Assembly: GCF_030272615.1 (NCBI RefSeq) | Contig: NC_081407.1 | Span: 99,369,897 to 99,433,896 of the forward strand | Direction of reading: 5' to 3' | Source: Cryptomeria japonica | Taxonomy: Eukaryota; Streptophyta; Pinopsida; Cupressales; Cupressaceae | DNA: 64,000 nt | Position numbers and translations under genes: made by a program | Notes under the pieces: model-generated | What the model saw: only the letters and a program-made list of their open reading frames with translations | Told to the model about the DNA's origin: nothing | Database searches by the model: none | Shown here: piece by piece, positions 1-10,132 of the stretch | Layout: each line of letters begins with the position of its first letter | Position numbering within the stretch: the first letter of the stretch is position 1

Positions 1-573
1 CCAAGGCAAGGCAAGAAAATCACGGACAACACAAACTCGGATTTGGTGGTTACATGAAACTTGTTGCACGAACTGTAAGTATCTCATGTAAACGAAATAT
101 TGCACCAAAATATTAATAAATTACAATTTATTTTTTTTATCAAACAATGCAAGCAAAATTCACAGTACCAAGCAAAAATGCAAGGCTCTGAATTCAATAG
201 AGCGCCCACAGAATATGACAAGCGAATTGCCTGCCAGGAAGGCTATTCAGCCGTGGCTAATCGACTACGAGAAATGAGTGGGCATACACAACATTCGAGT
301 ACATCCATCACACAGGTAAATATGCTAAATGGAAGTTGTTTCAAATTGAATACTTTACCAATAATCTAATTGATGTTGAGTTCCAACATAAAGTGACTAT
401 ATTTGTTTTAAATAAGCAAGCAATGATAACAATGTGCATGTCATTGGAATGCAACCTGCTAATTTTGAAACACCACCTACACATGAAGGTTTGGATGTGA
501 ATCCCAGTAGTGGAGGTATTCATTTTCTATTCAAATTTATTTATTTAGCTATTAATATAATTAAGCATCTTAA

Positions 574-2202
574 TGTAGCGTCGTAAATTGTACGCACTCG
601 CTAGGGTGGTACAATTTCACACCTAGTTTAGCACCCGCCTTGGCGCATTTTGCATTTTGCATTGCATTTCCCCTTTAGCACTTAATTAATTAAATTAATT
701 AGGTCTAAGGTTGTATTTTATCATCTCCTATATCATAAAATTGGGCCCTTTTCATTAAAGTGTGCCCCTTTCATTTTATTCTTCCAATACATCATTTAAT
801 CAAAAACCCTAATTAAGCCCTATTTTGAACTCGGGGGCTTGGTTTCGGGGGTCAAAACATCTCAAAATCTCCTGTAACTTCGGGATTCTCTCTAAAATCA
901 TCATATCCGACGACCCTGAAAATTTGGTGAAAAGTTGTCGGGACCATGGCGCCTAGAGTGCAACATGGTCCTGGACATTTTTCCCCAAATTTTAGGAGCA
1001 CGATCCAATCATAAAATAAAGCTTAACCCCAAGAAATTGGCAGGATATTCAATCTCTAGGTCGGCCAAAAGATGAAATTACGACCTAGGGTTTCATACAT
1101 AAGAGCTCTCTTTCTTCATTTGAAAGGATTTGATTTTTGGCTTTCAAGGACCTTCTATGCAGCGAAAGAGCAGATCTTTGAAGACTTCAACAACATTCAA
1201 CATCTATCCATCAAGCATTCATCAATTTCATTCATTTAGGGCTTGGGAGACATTGAAGAACAATAGGAGATTACCGACTGAAGATTGGCTTGTACCCCTC
1301 CCTTGGGGTTGGGTATGATTTCATGTTGTTTTCATGTCTTTGCATAAGCTTCAATATATCCTTTATTCATGCTTTAGATCACTTTGCATCTTGATTTAGA
1401 GCATTTACATTATCATTTACAAGCAATTAGGGTTTACTTTCTAGGTTGCTCTAGTTTGCTTTCTTGCATTTAAGGACCTTGCACACACACTAGGTCTGCA
1501 CACACAATACATTTTACAATACAACTTGGCTATTCGTGGAGGTGGAAATCATCGAAGCGGGGGTTTGACTAAGGTAAAACCCTATATAGCTGCCCACCAC
1601 ACCTTTTCAGATATAAGTGCAGGTTTTGGAATTCGGACGACGCCGCAAGTTACAAATTCGGAAGAAGCAGACAGAGACCGAACTTCACACCAAATCTCAG
1701 AGCAAAAGACCAGGACAGGGGCGTGGGGCGCCCTGGTCCTGCCAGGACAGGGGCGCTGGGCGCCCTGGTCCTTCTGACAACAGTTTTCAGCATTTTTGAC
1801 AGCTTTGCAAAACAACAGTTTCCGGAGCAGTTTTAGGGGCAGAATCAGGACAGTGGCGCCCGCGCCCCTGTCCCGAACATTTTCAGTCAGATTTTAACTC
1901 TGGGTATGCATTTGCATTCTTGTCTTGTCCTTGTGTTTACAGCTTTCCATTGTTTAAGTTCAATTCTGCAATCTTGTTATTAGTTCATACTTGCACTTTG
2001 GGGTTAGGGATTGAACTTGCATCATTTTATCTTCCAATTACAACAAAGGAATAGAAATCCTAATAGGTAGCCCGTGGCTCTCTCTTCCACAAAAAGAAGT
2101 AGCCAATTGTGTGATACCTCTAGGCTCTTTCGTATTCCACAAATGTGTGATTGAAAGTGAGATTAGGGTATGTTTGCTTAGTGTCACTTTTTCTCCTACA
2201 CA
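574..2202. mobile_element. Solo LTR (1,629 bp) with CTTAA target duplication
   Basis: The unit starts TGTAGCGTCG and ends TCCTACACA, so it has TG...CA termini. It is flanked on both sides by CTTAA (569-573 and 2203-2207). No primer-binding site, polypurine tract or coding region lies inside, so this is an LTR left after recombination between two LTRs. Its strand cannot be fixed. It sits inside a 1.7-kb intron (516-2256) of the gene around it, whose reading phase is continuous across the insertion. It contains a GC-rich duplicated hairpin at 1710-1773. Short frames inside it, such as 1526-1777, are by-products of that GC-rich stretch. Confidence 0.9.
1710..1773. repeat. Two tandem 32-bp GC-rich hairpin units inside the solo LTR
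   Basis: Two nearly identical 32-bp units (1710-1741 and 1742-1773) each start CCAGGACAGGGGCG and end GGGCGCCCTGGTCCT, so each can fold on itself. A diverged third form of the motif lies at 1847-1875. The GC-rich block stands out sharply from its AT-rich surroundings. Confidence 0.8.
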
Positions 2203-2749
2203 CTTAATTTGTAATTAGAGTAGTAATTAATGTAACCCTTTTTGTTAATATTTTAGAGCATGTAGTCGGTGGTGAGCAAGTGGAGCATGATCTGGGTACA
2301 CAACATCAAGAACGTGATGTTCCCCACTCAGGTAAAGAGGACCACTATTATTTCTTTAAACAAATATAATTGCAATTGGTGTTCAGCATTAATGTAACCT
2401 TTAGTATTTCAACTCTAGATGATCTAGAGGGTGTTCAACATGTTGAGGTTGAGGCTAAACAAAATGATGTGGCCCCATCAGGTAAAGAGCACAACAATTA
2501 TGTTCTCTAAATTAATGAAATACTTGTAACAATAATTTTTTTTTTTTTTGAATTTAACCCATTTCTTTGTTATTGTAGAGGACCCCCTTCACTTCAGCAT
2601 CCTCGTCCTCAGTATAGGACTAGGCATACATCAAGATCACGAGCAGTTGGCGGAACATCTGCAGAGGGGGCAAATGATGAAGAAACTGATGTTCCACTTA
2701 TTCTTTTCATAGCTTCAAAGAAAAAACAAACAAAGAAATGATTGTAATC

Positions 2750-4208
2750 TAACTTATTTGATAATGACTGATTTTTTATGTGTTAGTGAATGTAATTATG
2801 TGCTAATTAATGGTTATGGATGATGTGTGTTAATTAATATTGATGAATGTTGCATGTTAATTAATGTTAATCAATGTTATGTGTTAATGAACATTATGTG
2901 ATATTAATGAATGAATGCTATATTTTATTAATGGTAGAAAGAATGAATGAATAAATGTTATAAGATGTTAACGGGGAATTTAGAGTGATGTTAGGAATTT
3001 AGAGTGATGTTAGGGGGGGGGGGAGGGGCCAAATGAGCTTCCACCTTCACATGGTTGGCCTTGTTAAGTAGAGAATAATTAACTATTCTCGAAACCAAGC
3101 GAAGCTCAACAAGATAACACACTTTTCAATATTTTATTATGTTGCATAGTTAATCTTATTGAATAATGAATATTGAATCTTAATTGTAGGGTCCAACAGA
3201 GCCAACACGAACAACAACACCACAAGTTGCTGGGTATAATGAACTCCCATATTGTCTTGTTAGTACACGAACAATATGAGTTGCTTCTAGTGTTGATATC
3301 CAAGGTAGGATTGCAAAAGTTATGAATATGCCTCATCCTTGTAAGTTTTTTTATTACTTGTAAGTAATGAATATGCCTCATCCTTGTAAGTTTTTTTATT
3401 ACTTCTAAGTCATGAATATTGCTCTTTAGTTGATTAAAATTAAATGAAAATCTTTAATGAATACACAAAACTATATACATATGCAGCCGCACCATGGTTG
3501 AGATGGTCCAACTCCCTAGTCTCACTCTACGACTAAGATCATGCCATATCTAAATCAAAGACATCTCAAATACATCGTCGGTGGAAAGCTGCAAAATGCC
3601 TTTTTCATACATAAGCAAGACATACACAATTGGACACAATCACCAAGAGAACGGTAAAAAGTGTGTTTGAGATTGTATCATGGATGCAAAAAATCTCTTC
3701 ATTAATCCTTAACTCATGATTGCTATAATACTTCTTTAGACTTCTCATGTCATTTGTTGCACTTTACTATTTTGGACTGAGTTTCAACTATGTATTTGCC
3801 TTGACTTATGAAGGGTCATGGGAGACTGGGAAGTCTACGATTGAATGGAGAAGCCCTTGATGATGCTCTCCCTATTCCAAACTATGTCGAGGCTTGATAC
3901 AAAAAGTTTCAGTTGCAAAGTTAAATGAATTGTAACCTCTAAACCTTTATCTCTTCCCTCAAAAATGAAACTTGCCATTTGAATTCCTTTCTCATATTGA
4001 TTGGCTTAATAATATTTGTTCAATGTTTTTTATCGTTAAAATATTACCTTCCTTTTAGATAAATCAATTAGATTCTTATTATGTTGAAGAACATTTAGTT
4101 AGTTTTCTCCTTCAACTGAAGTAGTTATGTTTTATTTTGAAATGCTCAATTTTTTATCTTAATTTAGATCACAATTTATTTTCTTTAAGTATAGAATTAA
4201 TGGAATAT
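2750..4208. other. Decayed repeat-rich intergenic stretch
   Basis: No convincing gene. 2755-2970 is a degenerate minisatellite of GTTAATTAATG-like units. 3013-3023 is an 11-G run. A 45-bp unit (ATGAATATGCCTCATCCTTG...) is duplicated in tandem at 3322 and 3367. A segment of about 40 bp starting AAACTATATACATATG occurs at about 3469 and again at about 4270. A short exon-like piece after an acceptor at 3189 soon meets a stop. Confidence 0.5.
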
Positions 4209-4214
4209 TACATG

Positions 4215-4226
4215 TGGTATTAGAGC
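4215..4226 (+). promoter_or_regulatory. Possible retroelement primer-binding site
   Basis: TGGTATTAGAGC follows ...ATTACA with a 2-nt spacer, the arrangement found at the end of a 5' LTR in plant LTR elements primed by initiator tRNA-Met (usual form TGGTATCAGAGC). No matching LTR start or coding region was found, so only an LTR-end remnant is suggested. Confidence 0.35.
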
Positions 4227-4339
4227 AACCAAGTTCGACATTGAACCTCAAGCTTTCCACCGATAAACAAAACTATATACATATGTAGGCGCACCATGGT
4301 TGAGATAATATGCAGACGCACTATATACAAAACTATATT

Positions 4340-4630
4340 CACAAGTAAATCTTTTATTCAAATCCACAATATGAAACATAGAGTTTTACTGGAAGAGCAC
4401 ACGTAACCTTATCTCCTTTAGATAATATCACAAGCATCTGCCTACAGAAAGATGTAGTAATCCACAACATATACACAAAGGAAAGACGACTGATTATATT
4501 ATGTATGTTCGCAAAATGGTACAATAGTAAGCCTGAGGCTATATTCTACTTCTTCTCTAATGATCCTTATTGTTACAAAAGTTCCCTCATTTATATGAGG
4601 GTATACATTGTCACCAAGCATCGTGGCTTT
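4340..4630 (-). repeat. 3' region shared with 62400-62700
   Basis: The stretch is clearly related, at roughly three-quarters identity by eye, to about 62402-62700. Shared blocks include CTCCTTTAGATAATATCACA and AATGGTACAATAGT in the same order and spacing. At both loci it lies on the downstream (minus-strand) side of TCGATGAA-rich sequence. I read both as the 3' untranslated or LTR-proximal part of one retroelement family. No LTR boundary could be fixed. Confidence 0.6.
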
Positions 4631-4644
4631 TTAGCACATAACTA

Positions 4645-7600
4645 TTAATTAGCACTTTTGTTAACAAACTGGAAGATAAACAAGTTCAACATTCCTATGT
4701 GTTCAATGTACTTATCATGTTTATACATTATAACATCATTGTTTAGTGTCCTCATGTCTCTTTCTGTCTCGAAATGATTGGATAGAATATGGTTAACACA
4801 AAGTGACAATTCTTTGTCCCGATCCAACTCTACTACTACTTGATTCTTCTCATCACTGAACTCTTGTTTCCACTATTCCAACGATAATAACTCACCATTA
4901 CTGTAAAAAGAGGGTACCCTAGGGGTATTCCCATCTTCTAGCCTCTGAAGCTCTTTCCTTAACTGATTTGCCAATTCATCATGGGACTTCAAGTAAGCTT
5001 CGACTTCAATTTTCTCACTTGGATTCATTAGACTATTGTCATTCATCATGCCTTCCAACCGAGACCTGAGCCTTTCATGCTCTTTCAAAGATTTAACTGT
5101 TCCAGTGTATGTCTTCCAATAGATTTCTACAACCTACACCATACTTTTGAATCTATGCTCAACAACCTCGAGAACTAACTTATCCATCTTTTGTTGTTCC
5201 TTTTTTACTTGCCGAGATGTCTTTTCGGCCCTGTTCCTCCAATAGATAGCGTGTGTCAAGGCATCCATGGCATCTCTGTCAACATCGTATGTCATCCCTG
5301 TTTGACTGGTACCTATATCAATCTGAAGCAATCTTGCTTGCAACCTCTGTTTTTCTTCATCAGCTTTCTCATATAGCCTTTTGTATGTAGAATTTTCTTG
5401 GACCAGAAACTCTATCTGATCTAGGTTCAGTTTAGCGACATCCAAATTTAGTTTGGCTGTTGTTCTAGAGTTAGTCTTTCCAACTTGCTGCACCATCAAA
5501 TGTCCAAAAACTTCTTCTGTATCAACCAATATAGGTCTTTTATCTTTGGGATAGATAGCCCACTATAGAAGAGCCTTCTGATCTGGATCATATCCTGATC
5601 CTATAAAGAGTTTATTAATTTTTGTTGGCATCATTTGCTTACTTAGGTCCTATTTCTTGAGGAATCCATCAAACAACAAGGTAGAGTTCATGTCCCATCT
5701 AGAGTATAATAGCATACCAGCTTCCTTAAGCAATTGTCTTCCCTTCTCAAGCCTGTCATTTCTGTCATCACAAGATCCATCTCCTCTTGTAACTTTTGAA
5801 GCTGCTGCTCTTCTTCACTATTTCTCATGTTATTCCTAATTTGAGATCCTTTATGTTGATAGAGGAATGCAGTGAACTCCTTGGAATCAATGAAGTCACT
5901 ATCAACAATGAAATCCTCATGCTCCAGGAATATGATGTGAGCCACTTCTCGGACATTCATTTGTCCTATTGCCAAGTCTATCGGTGTATCCTCTGCATAA
6001 CCAAGGGGGTAATCCTCTCGAGGAGTGAATGGAACGATGCTAGATGTGGAAGCAAGAGACATATGAGCCAAAGGCTCTGTATTCCTAATAGTATCAATGT
6101 AATCCCTAAAAACATGAGGCGAGACTCCCTGAAGTATTTCCAATTCATGCTCCATAAGTTTGTTGGCCAACTCCAAGGGGTCTTCAATCTTTTTTAGTAT
6201 GTTCTCATCCATTTTCCTTCTAAAAAGCTTCCATTTATAAGCCTGCATTGCTTTCTCAAACTTTATTCGCTTCACTCTGGCCTCTTCTCTGCCAATGTTC
6301 TTAATGAGGTCATCCGGTAGGTAAGATTTATGCTCTCCAACCTTCAACGTTTGTGATGACTGGGCTATCCTTATGTATCCTTCAGGATCGAAATTGGGCC
6401 TTAGATCCCCCATAGCCATGCCATAATAATCCAATTTTGTCTGCACCAGGCCATAACTCTTTGAAATTTTCACAATAAAATATGAAAATACTAACAACCC
6501 AGGTATAATCGATTGTTTCCCATGGCTTGTCAGATGTTTTGTACTCACTATTGACAGTCGCCTCACAATTTCCAGACAAACCACTCTGTTAGGGACTGTA
6601 AGTGGTAGTAAGTATGGTCTCCTTTTGAACCCGTATACCCTGACTTGTGTGCAGTCTGAAAAACAATACCAATCTCCCCAATTATGTTCAATTGAGGGAT
6701 CTTCAGTGAGATCTTTTGGTCTTAGGAATCTTTGAACCTCTGGTGCGAGGGCATGATCGCATGGGCATCCGAACAGTCTATATAATGGCTTGACAAAGAA
6801 CTCCTCAAAATGCCAATATTGATTATTCACATACCTCTGGTGCCATGAAGGAACCCATAGTTGCACTGGTTTTCTCATCCCAGCATTGTCATATGTCCTG
6901 ACACATAACTCTTCTAGCCATAACCCTTCATCTTGGCCCACATACAATAGCATATGCATAAGTAAGGAATAATGCTTGAAATGAACATTGATGACATCCC
7001 CCTTTAACTTTTCTAACCCATGATTCAAAACCTTAACCAAATAAGCAGAAAAATCAAAGAAGCGGGGGTCCTTGGACTGCAAATCGGCACAAATGACCAT
7101 GGCTGCAACATCCATCAAAGGATGGGCTTTTATCCCTAGCACTTGGGCAACACAGTAATAGGTATACTTGAAATATGAATGGAAAGGTTTGACATCATAG
7201 GGAGCTTTGTCATCCTAACTTAGCGGCACTAAGGACCCTGCATTCCTAGGTCTATGTATAGGGAGTCTCCACGTTTTGTAGATGTGCTCTAGGTTAAAAT
7301 ATTCACTTGTTAACTTCTTGAGGTCAATCAATTTTTCAAATCCCCAATCCAACTCAAACACGGTGTCAATAACCTCCTTTGTGATTGCAATAATTGGCTC
7401 ACCCATGTAGTTATATATGGTCCTGCTTTTAGGGTCATAATTGTTTGCCAATGCCTTCATGAGACCCACATTCATGAATACATTAGCCACAACTAACCTT
7501 CCTAAGTTCAATCGCCATAAATTGTTGATAGGTTGAGGGGCAACTCTTTTGTTTTACCCATATATGAATAATTCATACCCTCTCAATTCTCTCCATATGT

Positions 7601-7799
7601 CTCCAAGATCCTCAAACCGGTCCTCCAAGCCTTCCTCATTAGCTCTAATCTTCTTGGACCTCAAACTAGATGATGGCCATTGGTCAATCAGGTCCTAGGC
7701 CAAAGAACGCCCTTCCCTTTTCTATCTTTTAGGTTTTTCTTTTGCAGCGATAGGTTCTTTTCTCTTTCTGGTTTTATTAGTTTTAGATGATGATTCCAT
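4645..7799 (-). pseudogene. Broken reading frame of about 1,050 codons, unknown family, retroelement-associated
   Basis: The likely start is the ATG at 7799 (MESSSKTNKTRKRKEP, basic). One frame runs to about 5688 with a few stops (two near 7720, one near 7215), then shifts once near 5735 and continues to 4645 with further single stops. Long open pieces are 7142-5688 (484 codons), 5529-5134 and 5088-4873. The N-terminal third has a globular look (GRLVVANVFMNVGLMKAL, YNYMGEPIIAITKEVID). The middle is rich in aromatic residues (WVPSWHQRYVNNQYWHFEEF). The C-terminal third is predicted coiled coil (YEKADEEKQRLQARLL, LANQLRKELQRLEDG). I see no RT, integrase or DDE motif. Its place between TCGATGAA repeats and the shared 3' region, in the same orientation as the gypsy relics, suggests an extra ORF downstream of pol, as in some Tat/Athila-type elements. 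That is inference. Confidence 0.5.
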
Positions 7800-8048
7800 T
7801 TGAATTTTAAAAAAGAGGTCTGTGTGCAAACGACTTACTTGGAATTATTGAGCTTTATCTGTGAATTCTCCCAATTCCTGCTTTCATTTCGTCGCCTATG
7901 AATTCCTTAATGCCGTGTCCTTTGATGTTGATCCATTACTTATGGTGTATTTAATCAGTTAGTAATGGCATTTTGGACAACGGTCACTCGGGCACACGTT
8001 TGAATTTAATGGCGATGTGACCTTCCCTAGCTGGGATTTGTTTCTGAT
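7800..8048. other. Spacer between the broken ORF and the tandem array
   Basis: About 250 bp with no coding signal. On the minus strand it would be the leader of the frame starting at 7799. Confidence 0.4.
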
Positions 8049-8049
8049 T

Positions 8050-9660
8050 TTCGTGGCAATCAATAATCATTTCGATGAGGATATGTCTTTCAATCATTTG
8101 TTTCTTTAGTCCATCGATCTCTTTGTTTCTATCGACAATACTTTTGTTTCGAATATTACTTCGATCAAGTATTTTTTCCCTTCATCGAAATACTGTATTC
8201 GGTCAGTATGACTGTCTCCTCATCGAAACATATCTGATATCCATCGGGTCTTATGTCGAAGAAACCTTGGGCTTCGATGTCCTCCTTTATTTTTCCATCG
8301 AAATACTTCTTTCATCGATATCACTATGCCTCGTTGATGAATGAGTCTATTATCTCACCGAAGCTTTTCTTTATTTTCCCTTATCGTTCTTCACCGATAA
8401 AGTTACATTGGCAAAACCACGCATATCGAGAACATGCCTTTTAACCTCGTCGAAACCTATATCCTCATCGATATCTTTTATCGATGTAGCTTCCTTTTGT
8501 CTAATCGATATAATTCTTTCGATGAAAACGCTCCTTTCAGTGGGTCCTTTTTATGTTGCGCCGATAGTATTATTTCCTTGAGAACTTTTCCCGTCGATGG
8601 AGACCCTCTCTGCTTTCTTGGATATCTTTTGTCGATGAAGTTTTTATCTTCGGCAAGTCCTTTCTGGAATTCATCGGTGTTTCCTTCCTTCGAGGGCTCT
8701 TTTATATCGATGAGACATTGCTGGGTCTCATTGATAATAACTTCGATGAGGATATGGCTTTCGATAATTTGTTTCTTTAGTCCATCGATCTCTTTGTTTC
8801 TATCGACAATAATTTTGTTTCGAATATTACTTTGATCAAGTATTTTTTACCTTCATCGAAATACTGTATTCGGTCAGTATGACTGTCTCCTCATCGAAAC
8901 ATATCTGATATCCATCAGGTCTTATGTCGAAGAAACCTTGGGCTTCAGTGTCCTCCTTTATTTTTCCATCGAAATACTTCTTTCATCGATATCACTATGC
9001 CCCGTCGATGAATGAGTCTATTATCTTAGAGAAGCTTTTCTTTATTTTCCCTTATCGTTCTTCACCGATAAAGTTACATCAGCAAAACCACGCATATTGA
9101 GAACATGCTTTTTAACCTCCTCGAAACCTATATCCTTATCAATATCTTTTATCGATGTAGCTTCCTTTTGTCTGATCGATATTATTCTTTCGATGAAAAC
9201 ACTCCTTTCGGTGGGTCCTTTTTATGCTGCATCGATAGTATTATTTCCTTGAGAACTTTTCCCGTCAATGAAGACCCTCTCTTCTTTCTTCGATATCTTT
9301 TGTCAATGAAGTTATTATCTTCGGTGAGTCCTTTCTGAAATTCATCGGCGTTTCCTTCCTTCGATGGCTCTTTTATATCGATGAGACATTGCTAGGTCTC
9401 ATCGATACCTTTTGAATTTGGATCGATATTATTCTTTCGATGAAAACGCTCCTTTCGGTGGGTCCTTTTTATGTTGCACCAATAGTATTATTTCCTCAAG
9501 AACGTTTCCCGTTGATGAAGACCCTCTCTGCTTTCTTCGATATCTTTTGTCGATGAAGTTATTATCTTCGATGAGTCCTTTCTGGAATTCATCAACATTT
9601 CCTTCCTTCGATGGCTCTTTTATATCAATGAGACATTGCTAGGTCTCATCGATAATAATA
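8050..9660. repeat. TCGATGAA-rich tandem array, period about 671 bp
   Basis: About 2.4 units lie head to tail. CGATGAGGATATG starts one unit at 8073 and the next at 8744, a period of 671 bp. A third, shortened copy begins near 9400 and ends at about 9660. Inside each unit short motifs such as ATCGATGA, TCGAAA and CATCGA recur every 15-40 bp in both orientations. The plus-strand frames here (8075-8344, 8434-8835, 9105-9338, 9412-9642) translate the same repeat and are not taken as genes. On the minus strand parts read as Ile-Asp/Glu-rich protein, like 62775-63047. Tandem repeats in the 3' untranslated region are known in Tat/Ogre-type gypsy elements; assignment to that class is inference. Confidence 0.8.
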
Positions 9661-9664
9661 ATTT

Positions 9665-10132
9665 TTTTTGATAAAAATTATCATCGTCGGAATTACGACA
9701 AATACCAAGCTTTCGACCGACGATGTAATAGGTAGACATACAACGTTCTCGTCGGTGAAATGTTTTGGAGTCCTCGCACTTCCGACTCAAACGACACAAA
9801 CATTTGACGAGGATGTTGTACGTGTGATGGTACTTTGTAGTCAGATGGTCGTCGATGTCTCCGAATGGACCGACGAAACAAGCGTCAGATAAACAACATC
9901 ACCGTCGGTGCGAAGTTCCAAATCGCCATCGACTTTGCGATGAAATCTACTAATTCTGACGACTTCTTTGACCATCGGCAAAGTCCATTGGATTGTCGTA
10001 TTTCTGACAGGCATGGCATCGTCGACCAATCTGATGTCGAGTTTTCGATGGTTGATTTTGTCGGCACTCCGACGAAAATTCGTCGCAAATTTGACAAATG
10101 GCCATCAGAAATTAGCTCCGAATGTACTAGTG
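9665..10132. mobile_element. CGTCGG-rich terminal fragment ending in TAGTG, possibly CACTA-like
   Basis: This 470-bp block differs in base composition from both neighbours and is packed with CGTCGG/CCGACGA words in both orientations, as in subterminal repeats of CACTA-class DNA transposons. Its right edge is TAGTG at 10128-10132, which on the minus strand reads CACTAGTACATTCGG. Exactly there the gypsy integrase frame is cut. No matching CACTA end could be proven on the left, so this is a terminal fragment or a solo end. Short frames on both strands here (9668-9892, 9865-10149 and others) carry no recognisable motif. Confidence 0.4.

Larger units (their letters stand above)
1..2741 (+). pseudogene. 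3' part of an unrecognised multi-exon gene, possibly transposon-derived
   Basis: The 5' end lies outside the window. Exon-like blocks with consensus splice sites are seen at <1-74, 166-315 (or from 154), about 417-515, 2257-2331, 2419-2481 and 2581-2741 (TGA stop). The last four join in one frame: exon 3 ends in a single G that completes GAG with the AG starting exon 4, and the later junctions are also phase 1. The product runs from a basic segment containing HKLGFGGYMKLVART, through an acidic hydrophilic middle, to an Arg/Ser stretch and a KKKQTKK tail that looks like a nuclear localisation signal. Exons 2 and 3 do not join in frame as I read them, so either a boundary is misread or the copy is broken. 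The first exon loosely recalls the plant Ptta/En/Spm accessory transposase domain; that is only a guess. Confidence 0.4.

Noticed and set aside
1526-1815. Overlapping frames on both strands
   Set aside because: They follow the GC-rich hairpin block inside a solo LTR; no protein family signal.
3013-3023. 11-G run as a functional G-quadruplex
   Set aside because: A single G run with one short neighbour in decayed repeat; no conserved pattern.
8075-9642. Plus-strand Ser/Leu/Ile-rich frames
   Set aside because: They repeat with the 671-bp tandem unit and have no motif; they are translations of the array.
4319-10132. A complete CACTA element: ACG-CACTA at 4316-4323 and TAGTG-ACG at 10128-10135
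   Set aside because: Beyond CACTA the two ends do not match, the left end lacks the CGTCGG subterminal words, and the left ACGCACTA is one of three copies of a local ATATGCAGNCGCACYAT word. The gypsy integrase frame does not resume on the left side.
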